This document shows positions 38,028 to 43,995 of a DNA stretch of 43,995 bases, piece by piece. Position 1 is the first letter of the stretch, and each line of letters opens with the position of its first letter. The notes beneath the pieces are model-generated. The model saw nothing but the letters and a program-made list of their open reading frames with translations, was not told the origin of the DNA and made no database searches. A program made the position numbers and the translations under genes. Source of the stretch: Candidatus Bathyarchaeota archaeon (GTDB lineage: Archaea > Thermoproteota > Bathyarchaeia > Bathyarchaeales > Bathycorpusculaceae); the NCBI GenBank assembly GCA_029879735.1, contig JAOUPS010000005.1, positions 1-43,995 of the forward strand, in the 5' to 3' direction.

Positions 38028-39455
38028 GTGTTAATTCCGATGGTGAATCGCTTGGGCAAGAACACTCATCCATATATCCCGAATTCTCTGCCAGAAGTCA
38101 AACAAGAAATGATGCAGGAAATAGGCATAAAAAGCATAGATGAATTGTATGTGGACATTCCTGAAAAATACCGTTTAAAGAAATCGTTGAACCTTCCAGA
38201 GGCTCTATCGGAATTTGAAGTTAAGAAGCATGTGGAAGCGTTGCTTTCAAAGAACAGGACATGTAGTGACATGCCAGTGTTTTTGGGTGCTGGATGCTGG
38301 CCGCATTACGTTCCAGCGGTTGTGAGGGAAATTGTCCAGCGTGGTGAATTGTTGACTTGCTATACGCCTTACCAGCCTGAAATCGCACAGGGCATGCTTC
38401 AAGCCCTCTTTGAATATCAGAGCATGATCTGCGAGTTAACAGGCATGGAAGTTACTAACTGTTCCATATATGACTGGGCTTCAGCACTGGGCGAAGCCGC
38501 CCGCATGGCAGCCCGCCTAACAAGGCGAAGCGAGATTCTGATCCCGAAAATCATTCATCCGGAAAGAGCCGCAACACTACACGTCTATACTGAGCCAGCT
38601 GGGGTCTCAGTAAACCAAATTGCATACGACAGCGAAACCGGACAAATCAGCCTCGAGGATTTAAGAAGTAAGATATCGGACAAAACGGCCGCAGTCTACA
38701 TTGAAAATCCCTCCTATTTGGGCTTCATCGAAACGCAGGTTGACAAAATCAGTAAAGAGACGCATGAGCATGGAGCCCTCTTTATAGTGGGTGTGGACCC
38801 AACATCGCTTGGAATCCTAAAACCGCCAGGCGAATATGACGCAGACATCGTTGTCGGCGAGGCTCAACCTCTTGGGAACTCGATGAATTTTGGTGGGCCT
38901 CTTTCGGGGATTTTTGCCTGTCGCGATGATTTAAAATTGATTAGACAGATGCCCGGTCGCATAACTGGAATGACAACAACCCTAGATGGTGGTAGGCAAG
39001 GTTTTTGCATGGCTTTGCAGACACGCGAACAGCATATCAGACGTGAGAAGGCAACATCCAACATTTGCTCTAATGAAGCTTTATGTGCCGTAGCTTCAGC
39101 TGTTTACATGGCTTTGCTTGGACCTGAAGGCTTACGAGAACTCGGCGAAACAATAATGTATAAAGCAAATTATGCCATGCATTTGCTCTCGAAAATAGAT
39201 GGCGTTAAGGTCCCTGTTTTCAAATCGGCTCACTTCAAGGAATTCACCGTAAACTTTGATGACTCTGGCTTAAGCGTCAAAGAGGTGCATGAAAAACTTT
39301 TACAGCGCAGAATTCACGGCGGTAAAGATGTCTCGAAAGAGCTCCCAGAACTTGGTGAGACCGCTCTGTATTGTGTGACTGAAATCCATTCTAGAGAGGA
39401 GATTGAGCGCTTAGCAGCGGCTTTGAATGAGATTTTAGATGGGAGGAGGAGGTGA
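38028..39455 (+). CDS. gcvPA: Glycine dehydrogenase (decarboxylating) subunit 1
   Basis: 475 residues. One of the two subunits of the split P-protein of the glycine cleavage system, a PLP-dependent fold. Typical segments are FLGAGCWPHYVPAVVREIV, TPYQPEIAQGMLQALFEYQS and GEAQPLGNSMNFGGPLSGIF. With GcvPB it decarboxylates glycine and loads lipoyl-H protein. It starts at GTG 38028 or ATG 38040. The stop TGA (39453-39455) is embedded in the ribosome site of gcvPB, so the two are tightly coupled. GcvH, GcvT and the L-protein are not in the window. Confidence 0.95.
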   Translation: MLIPMVNRLGKNTHPYIPNSLPEVKQEMMQEIGIKSIDELYVDIPEKYRLKKSLNLPEALSEFEVKKHVEALLSKNRTCSDMPVFLGAGCWPHYVPAVVREIVQRGELLTCYTPYQPEIAQGMLQALFEYQSMICELTGMEVTNCSIYDWASALGEAARMAARLTRRSEILIPKIIHPERAATLHVYTEPAGVSVNQIAYDSETGQISLEDLRSKISDKTAAVYIENPSYLGFIETQVDKISKETHEHGALFIVGVDPTSLGILKPPGEYDADIVVGEAQPLGNSMNFGGPLSGIFACRDDLKLIRQMPGRITGMTTTLDGGRQGFCMALQTREQHIRREKATSNICSNEALCAVASAVYMALLGPEGLRELGETIMYKANYAMHLLSKIDGVKVPVFKSAHFKEFTVNFDDSGLSVKEVHEKLLQRRIHGGKDVSKELPELGETALYCVTEIHSREEIERLAAALNEILDGRRR

Positions 39456-39461
39456 AAGGAG

Positions 39462-40991
39462 CTGTTTAAGCAAGCAAATTGGAACGAGCCTGTGATTTTT
39501 AATATTGGAAGAAACGGACGGAGGGGACATGTTCTTCCGAAGGTTGGAGAGAAGGTCAGGCACACCGTTGGCGACGTGAGCATGCTTATTCCAAAGAACA
39601 TGCAGCGGAAAAGCCAGCTTAGGCTTCCGGAGCTTTCGGAGGTTGAGGCTGTAAGGCATTTTACGCGTTTGTCTGAAATGAATTATGGTGTTGATTCTGG
39701 GTTGTACCCGCTTGGAAGCTGCACAATGAAGTACAATCCGAAAATAAACGAGTTGCTTGCGGATCTGTCAACCATAAACACGGTGCATCCGTATCAGGAT
39801 GAGAGCACGGTGCAGGGGATACTTGAGATTCTTTACAGGCTTGAATGTTGGCTTGCTGAGATAACTGGCACATACAAAGTTTGTTTACAGCCTGCTGCTG
39901 GTGCTCACGGCGAGTTTTTAGGCACATTGTTGATGCGTGCATATCATCAATTGAACGGGGAGTATGAGAGGCGAAACGAAGTGATTGTTCCGGATTCAGC
40001 TCACGGCACAAATCCTGCGAGTGCGGCCATGGCTGGATTTAACGAGGTGGTTGCTCCGTCAGACGGTGATGGCTGTGTGAACCTTGCAGCATTGAAAGCA
40101 GCTGTTTCTGAACGAACAGCAGGCTTAATGCTCACTAATCCTAACACTCTTGGAATTTTTGAGAAAAACATTGAGGAAATAGCAAGAATTGTCCATGATG
40201 CTGGCGGGCTGCTCTACTATGATGGTGCAAACCTGAATCCGATACTTGGTAAGGCTAGACCGGGAGACATGGGCTTCGACATAGTTCACATGAACATTCA
40301 CAAGACTTTTGGCACGCCTCATGGTGGCGGCGGTCCTGGAGCCGGTCCGGTTGGCGTTTCTGAAGAGTTAGCCAAGTTTCTGCCTGTTCCACGCATAGTT
40401 TTTGATGATGAACGCTACCGCTTAGACTATGATGAGCCATACAGCATCGGAAAGATTCGGAGTTTTTACGGTAATGTCGCTGTCTTGCTGAAGGCTTACG
40501 CTTACATCTTGAGTTTGGGCGGCGAAGGCTTGATGGAAGTGGCGGAAGTTTCTGTCTTGAACGCCAACTACCTAATGAAGAAGCTTAAGGAGATTAAGGG
40601 GTTGACGCTTCCATACAACAGTGAAAAACCGAGGAAGCATGAGTGCGTCTTCAGCGCCAAGCCATTAAAAAACGATACTGGAGTTTCAGCGTTAAACATT
40701 GCTAAACGCTTGCTTGACTATGGATTGCACGCACCGACAATTTATTTTCCGCTTATCGTTGACGAGGCATTAATGATTGAGCCCACGGAAACCTTTGAGA
40801 AGGAGGAGCTAGACCGTTTCGTTGAGGCGGTGCGGAAAATCTCCGAAGAAGCCTACACAAAGCCTGAAATAGTCTCAAAAGCGCCCCATAACACTGCTGT
40901 TTCAAGGCTGGATGAGGTGAAGGCTTCACATCCGAGGACTATGGCTTTGAGTTGGCGCATGCACTTGAAGAGGAACAGGCATGATTTGTAG
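39462..40991 (+). CDS. gcvPB: Glycine dehydrogenase (decarboxylating) subunit 2, CTG start
   Basis: About 509 residues. The PLP-binding Lys is in NIHKTFGTPHGGGG, with YPLGSCTMKYNPKINE near the start and PDSAHGTNPASAAMAGF mid-protein. The family begins M-F-K-Q-A-x-W-x-E-P; here that segment (FKQANWNEP) is encoded from 39465, directly after a CTG at 39462. GGAGGTGA lies exactly 6 nt before the CTG, while the internal GTG at 39492 has no ribosome site and would delete conserved residues. I therefore call a CTG start. Six nt separate it from gcvPA. Confidence 0.93.
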   Translation: MFKQANWNEPVIFNIGRNGRRGHVLPKVGEKVRHTVGDVSMLIPKNMQRKSQLRLPELSEVEAVRHFTRLSEMNYGVDSGLYPLGSCTMKYNPKINELLADLSTINTVHPYQDESTVQGILEILYRLECWLAEITGTYKVCLQPAAGAHGEFLGTLLMRAYHQLNGEYERRNEVIVPDSAHGTNPASAAMAGFNEVVAPSDGDGCVNLAALKAAVSERTAGLMLTNPNTLGIFEKNIEEIARIVHDAGGLLYYDGANLNPILGKARPGDMGFDIVHMNIHKTFGTPHGGGGPGAGPVGVSEELAKFLPVPRIVFDDERYRLDYDEPYSIGKIRSFYGNVAVLLKAYAYILSLGGEGLMEVAEVSVLNANYLMKKLKEIKGLTLPYNSEKPRKHECVFSAKPLKNDTGVSALNIAKRLLDYGLHAPTIYFPLIVDEALMIEPTETFEKEELDRFVEAVRKISEEAYTKPEIVSKAPHNTAVSRLDEVKASHPRTMALSWRMHLKRNRHDL

Positions 40992-41009
40992 TTTTATGCA
41001 ACAGTTTAT

Positions 41010-41354
41010 ATGGCACATTTGCTCTTATCCATGAAAAGACAGGCGGATGGGAAAGGTTTGACGGATTTAGAGGATAAAGTGCGTGAAGCTGTTGGCAAGG
41101 TGGTTGACCCTGAGACTGGTTTGACTTTTGCTGAGATGAACATGATTACTGACGTTAAGGAGGAACAGCCAGGCGTTGTTAAGGTGAACTTTGTTCCTTC
41201 CAGTCCTTTCTGTCCCATTGCTTTCAAGTTGGCTATGGATGTTAAGAGCGCGGCTTTGAAGGCTGCAGGTGTCGAGAAAGTCTTTGTTTATTGTCGTGGA
41301 CATACGATGGAGCAGCAGATTAACGATATGGTGAATAAGGAACAGCAGAAATAA
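41010..41354 (+). CDS. MIP18/DUF59 family metal-sulfur cluster assembly factor
   Basis: 114 residues. VREAVGKVVDPETGLTFAEM, then VVKVNFVPSSPFCPIAFKLA with the conserved Cys, and VFVYCRGHTMEQQIN match the MIP18/PaaD/SufT-type family, which helps mature Fe-S proteins. ATG start; an internal ATG seven residues on is possible. It follows gcvPB after 18 nt and probably belongs to the same transcript. Confidence 0.85.
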   Translation: MAHLLLSMKRQADGKGLTDLEDKVREAVGKVVDPETGLTFAEMNMITDVKEEQPGVVKVNFVPSSPFCPIAFKLAMDVKSAALKAAGVEKVFVYCRGHTMEQQINDMVNKEQQK

Positions 41355-41398
41355 CATTAATTGGGATTCTCTGCTTCTTATTATGCGAGCGTTTAACT

Positions 41399-42268
41399 AT
41401 GCGTGTCAAAGGTGAGCATGAGATCTATTGTTGTGGTGCCCGTGTTCGAATTTCAGAAAAAGGCATAGAGGTTTTAAGCGAGCCCTTAGTTGAACATTGT
41501 CCATTGCATGAAGCATTATACGGAACCAAACACATCGATGTAGAGGCTGTGCGCAAAAGCGTGAAGACGAAGATAGCCGGCTTCGGCTTCTGCTGTAGAA
41601 ATCGCGATTTTGATGCTGAGCCCATTGTGGCTTATGGGGCTTCTGAGATGATGCGTGTTTGGCTTGAGAAGAAACTTGTTGACTGCGCTGTTGTTGTTTG
41701 TGAGGGAGCAGGCACAGTCATCACGACTAATGGCAGGCTTGTGCAAGGTATTGGTGCCCGTTTGACCGGAATCATCAAAACTTCGCCCGTTCGCGAGGTT
41801 ATTGAACGTATTGGGGCGGATGGCGGAGTCGTTTTGGAAAAGACTAGTGCACAGATTGACCAGCTTGAAGGTGTTAGACGGGCTTTTGATTTAGGCTTCA
41901 AGCGTGTTGCTGTCAGTGTTGCTGGCTTCCAAGCGAAGGCTATCAGTGAAATCAGAGATTTTGAGGCTGCTGCTGGCTTGGATGTCTTGGTTTTTTCTGT
42001 CTGCAACACTTGTGTGGGCAAGACTGATGTGGATCACATAGCTAAGGCTGATGTTGTCTGTGCAAGTGCTTCGAAACTGCTTCGAATGGAAATCGGCAGC
42101 AAAGCACTACTACAGTTAGGCGTGACAATCCCTGTTTATGCTTCGACTGAGAAGGGCAAAAGACTTGTTTTGGCCTATTTAACCGAGTTTGGCGATAGGC
42201 TTGTGGTTTTCAGAACGAGCAAGCTGCCATACTTGGCAAAAAATAAGGGTCCAAGACTTAAAGGCTAG
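41399..42268 (+). CDS. DUF2099 protein (methanogenesis marker protein 8 family)
   Basis: 289 residues. The run VVVCEGAGTVITTNGRLVQG, then IGARLTGIIKTSPVREVIER and the late CASASKLLRMEIGSKALLQLG and IPVYASTEKGKRL, fits DUF2099, annotated as methanogenesis marker 8. It is Cys-rich near the N-terminus (EIYCCGARV, EHCPLHE, GFGFCCRNRDFD). The role is unknown; the family tracks with methanogens and related archaea. Its presence hints at ancestral or present methyl/C1 metabolism, consistent with the corrinoid and glycine genes upstream. ATG start. Confidence 0.75.
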   Translation: MRVKGEHEIYCCGARVRISEKGIEVLSEPLVEHCPLHEALYGTKHIDVEAVRKSVKTKIAGFGFCCRNRDFDAEPIVAYGASEMMRVWLEKKLVDCAVVVCEGAGTVITTNGRLVQGIGARLTGIIKTSPVREVIERIGADGGVVLEKTSAQIDQLEGVRRAFDLGFKRVAVSVAGFQAKAISEIRDFEAAAGLDVLVFSVCNTCVGKTDVDHIAKADVVCASASKLLRMEIGSKALLQLGVTIPVYASTEKGKRLVLAYLTEFGDRLVVFRTSKLPYLAKNKGPRLKG

Positions 42269-42289
42269 CCGATAACCAAAAACCTTATC

Positions 42290-42332
42290 CAGAGAACGGT
42301 GGCGATATCTCCCGCAAACCCCCATTTTTTTC
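42290..42332 (-). repeat. GGGGGTTTGCGGGAGATATC repeat, copy 4
   Basis: On the minus strand: AAAAAAATGGGGGTTTGCGG, then GAGATATCGCCACCGTTCTCTGG. On the plus strand the T-tract lies 60 nt after the DUF2099 stop, so it may also end that transcript. Confidence 0.65.
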
Positions 42333-42485
42333 CGTGTAAAGCATAGCCATTTGACTGGAGAAGAGCAGACTGCGTGTTTGAAAAGTGTCCATTAACCCCT
42401 TTATCGAACAGCCAAAGATTTTGTATCATCCACTCCAAAAGGGAAATATAGGAATCATGCGAGACTCAGAATGGAGGACCTTGAG

Positions 42486-42650
42486 ATGAAGGAATATGAA
42501 ATTCTCTCTGACACCGGCACTTGTCGAAAGCTTGTCGCCAAGATCAATCGCATGGCAAAAGAAGGATGGCAAGCCAAATCTATAGGCGGTTTAGGCGCCC
42601 CGACCGGCATTTCTGCCGTTTACGTGTTAATGGAGCGGGAAGTTACCTAA
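42486..42650 (+). CDS. DUF4177/DUF1737-like small protein
   Basis: 54 residues, MKEYEILSDTGTCRKLVAKI, then NRMAKEGWQAKSIGGL and AVYVLMERE. The pattern strand-helix with LVxKINxMxxEGWQ then strand matches the short DUF4177/DUF1737 type. ATGGAGGACC gives a good ribosome site. Function unknown. Confidence 0.65.
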   Translation: MKEYEILSDTGTCRKLVAKINRMAKEGWQAKSIGGLGAPTGISAVYVLMEREVT

Positions 42651-42653
42651 GCC

Positions 42654-42665
42654 TGCGCGAGCGCA
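42654..42665. repeat. GCGC element (TGCGCGAGCGCA)
   Basis: Imperfectly alternating palindrome 3 nt after the small ORF stop and just before repeat copy 5. Confidence 0.5.
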
Positions 42666-42675
42666 ACCCCACCCA

Positions 42676-42709
42676 CAGTGGAAATGTCTCCCGCAAAACC
42701 CCTTTTTTC
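42676..42709 (-). repeat. GGGGTTTTGCGGGAGACATT repeat, copy 5
   Basis: On the minus strand: AAAAAAGGGGTTTTGCGGGA, then GACATTTCCACTG. It lies in the convergent gap between the small ORF and the SnoaL-like gene. Confidence 0.6.
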
Positions 42710-42744
42710 TTACATAATTTAAGTCAAAGCAGTTACGTATCATC

Positions 42745-43185
42745 TTATGGTAAGACTTCTTTTGCTTTTTCCGTGAATTTGATAATACCTAGTTGTTTAA
42801 GGGCATCCAATAGGTCAATTATTGAATCTTTCTCCACAACCTTGCCATCAACTATGCGCCAGATTTGAACACCCGTAAATGTTATCTTCTTGCCCGTAGG
42901 AGCTAATCCCCGCCATTCTCCCCTGTGTGTTCCCATGCCTGTAAAACGAACCCATACCTTATCGCCCTCAGCGACCATATCTTCAATAGTCTCATGCCAA
43001 TCGGGAAAACCTTTGAAAAACATGGTCTCAAATTGCTTGTAACTCTCTGGACCCCGCAATTGAAATGTAGCGTCAAAGAAGTCTGGTGATATCAACTCTT
43101 CCAGTATGCTCAAATCTTTCTTGTTATCGGCTTCATACAAACTGCGAATAATAGCCTTATTCTCTTCCAATGACATGAACATCAT
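42745..43185 (-). CDS. SnoaL-like polyketide cyclase-family protein
   Basis: 146 residues of the NTF2-like SnoaL/ester-cyclase type: NKAIIRSLYEADNKKDLSIL, then LISPDFFDATFQLRGPES, FPDWHETIEDMVAEGDKVWV and RFTGMGTHRGEWRGLAPTG. Members are small hydrolase or isomerase-like enzymes or binding proteins; no substrate can be assigned. The likely start is the ATG at 43176 (MSLEEN), with AAAGGGG at good spacing; the frame is also open from 43185. Confidence 0.85.
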   Translation of the reverse strand: MMFMSLEENKAIIRSLYEADNKKDLSILEELISPDFFDATFQLRGPESYKQFETMFFKGFPDWHETIEDMVAEGDKVWVRFTGMGTHRGEWRGLAPTGKKITFTGVQIWRIVDGKVVEKDSIIDLLDALKQLGIIKFTEKAKEVLP

Positions 43186-43220
43186 TCCCCTTTGCTGTTG
43201 ATCCTTTTCAGTTTTTATAA

Positions 43221-43243
43221 CTTGTGGAAGAAATCTCAGTTAG
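43221..43243 (+). repeat. CTTGTRGAAGAAACTTC repeat, copy 3
   Basis: CTTGTGGAAGAAATCTCAG, overlapping the stop codon of the last HAD gene and lying upstream of the SnoaL-like gene. Confidence 0.35.
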
Positions 43244-43949
43244 TTTGAGAAAGGATCTCTTTCAGGTTTTTGATTGTCCTCAAGTCACTCTGCTTCTGCT
43301 TCTCTGTTCTATCAACTAACAATGCATGTAATCCTGCATTTTCAGCTCCCTTATAGTCAACTTCTACATTATCTCCAACGAATATTGCCTCTTCTGCTTT
43401 TACATCTAGTTTCTTGAGGGCATACTTGAAAACATCTGGATTAGGTTTAACCTTCTTTGTTGTGTCCACTCCAACTGTGATGTCAAAAGTTGTTTTCTCA
43501 AGATCTACTTTTTCAAGAGCTAAGTGGATTTCCTCTTCATAGGCGTTGCTTATGAGCCCAATTTTCAACCTTCTTCGTTTGAGTTCCAACAGAACCTCCT
43601 TTACTTCTGGATAAAGTGTGCTATCCACGAAATCAGACCATTTAGACTGAACCATTCTAGCAAGTTCTTCATCCTCTGCTATTCTAAGATGTTTCAGCAC
43701 AAGAGAATCCCATTGATGCCAAAACTCTTCACACTTTATCTTGCCCATGGATGAAAGCAGGTTAATACCTTCTGCTTCCTTTTCAGCATTCAAGAATGCT
43801 TTCTTCATGTCGTCCAACGATCTAGAGATGCCCAATGAAATTAGAACCCTTTGAAAAACCTCTTCAGGGGAACCAAAATCACCAAAGTTGACTAATGTGT
43901 TCCCCATATCAAACAAAACTGCCTTAATCGTCAAAGAGCATCCACTCAA
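43236..43949 (-). CDS. HAD-superfamily hydrolase, second copy
   Basis: 237 residues. Motif I is AVLFDMGNTLVNFG; the second catalytic Asp is Asn here (DxGNT), as in some REG-2/YjjG-like HAD proteins, which may alter activity. Motif II is IGLISNAYEEE; motif III a Lys in KKVKPNPDVF; motif IV IFVGDNVEVDYKGAENAG. Cap helices lie at about 22-110. Starts are TTG at 43949 or TTG at 43934; no ATG fits. It differs in sequence from the HAD gene at 36633, so the two are not recent duplicates. Confidence 0.85.
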   Translation of the reverse strand: MSGCSLTIKAVLFDMGNTLVNFGDFGSPEEVFQRVLISLGISRSLDDMKKAFLNAEKEAEGINLLSSMGKIKCEEFWHQWDSLVLKHLRIAEDEELARMVQSKWSDFVDSTLYPEVKEVLLELKRRRLKIGLISNAYEEEIHLALEKVDLEKTTFDITVGVDTTKKVKPNPDVFKYALKKLDVKAEEAIFVGDNVEVDYKGAENAGLHALLVDRTEKQKQSDLRTIKNLKEILSQTN

Positions 43950-43995
43950 CCTTCATTGTTCTCAATCTAGTTTCGGTTTTCTATTTAGAATGATG

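Overview
The window looks like part of a TACK-type archaeal chromosome, most likely a Bathyarchaeia relative. This is inferred from gene content and promoter style. The signs are BRE/TATA boxes about 25-30 nt upstream of starts with several leaderless genes, a PRC-barrel protein, Lrp/AsnC regulators, a two-gene glycine decarboxylase, a methanogenesis-marker-8 (DUF2099) protein, a zinc-ribbon tyrosine recombinase and many tiny zinc-ribbon proteins. GTG and TTG starts are common.

Layout. 1-6.2 kb holds core metabolism: the 3' part of CTP synthase, GMP synthase facing it, a DUF1846 protein, an HD-domain protein and a radical SAM protein. 6.2-9 kb is a small accessory zone: an HExxH mini-protein with a candidate DNA-binding partner, an Lrp regulator, tiny Lys/Glu-rich ORFs, two zinc micro-proteins, DUF5752 and DUF5661. 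An MgtA-like P-type ATPase fills 9-11.6 kb. 11.6-23.6 kb is gene-poor and patchy: small proteins, a PRC-barrel protein, a DUF998 membrane protein, a zinc-ribbon/HEPN protein, a PD-(D/E)XK endonuclease-like protein, an ASCH fragment, a MEDS sensor with a frame-shifted tail, a collagen-like/PA14 surface protein, two Lrp-type proteins, methylglyoxal synthase, an HD hydrolase and a tyrosine recombinase. 23.7-29.8 kb is housekeeping again: a flippase-like membrane protein, RimI, a PPC-domain protein, an HhH membrane protein, malic enzyme, an SSB, then a broken recombinase. 29.9-36.6 kb is a second patchy zone around pyruvate kinase. 36.6-44 kb holds a HAD hydrolase, a corrinoid adenosyltransferase, gcvPA-gcvPB, an MIP18-type factor, marker 8, a SnoaL-like protein and a second HAD protein.

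Functionally, malic enzyme and pyruvate kinase feed the pyruvate pool and methylglyoxal synthase drains dihydroxyacetone phosphate. GcvP with the cobalamin adenosyltransferase suggests glycine/C1 and corrinoid metabolism. PyrG and GuaA are the nucleotide amidotransferases.

The main unexplained signal is about 30 short alternating purine-pyrimidine palindromes, typically AGCGCGCGCT. They are scattered almost only between genes and concentrated in the two patchy zones. Several sit exactly where a gene is cut short: the zinc-ribbon end of the recombinase, a SANT-like HTH protein, two zinc micro-proteins and a 46-codon remnant. A second dispersed family (A-tract + GGGGGTTTGCGGGAGATATC) has five copies, one beside a tRNA-like 3' fragment. 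I propose these as the undescribed elements most worth pursuing. Their function is unknown.
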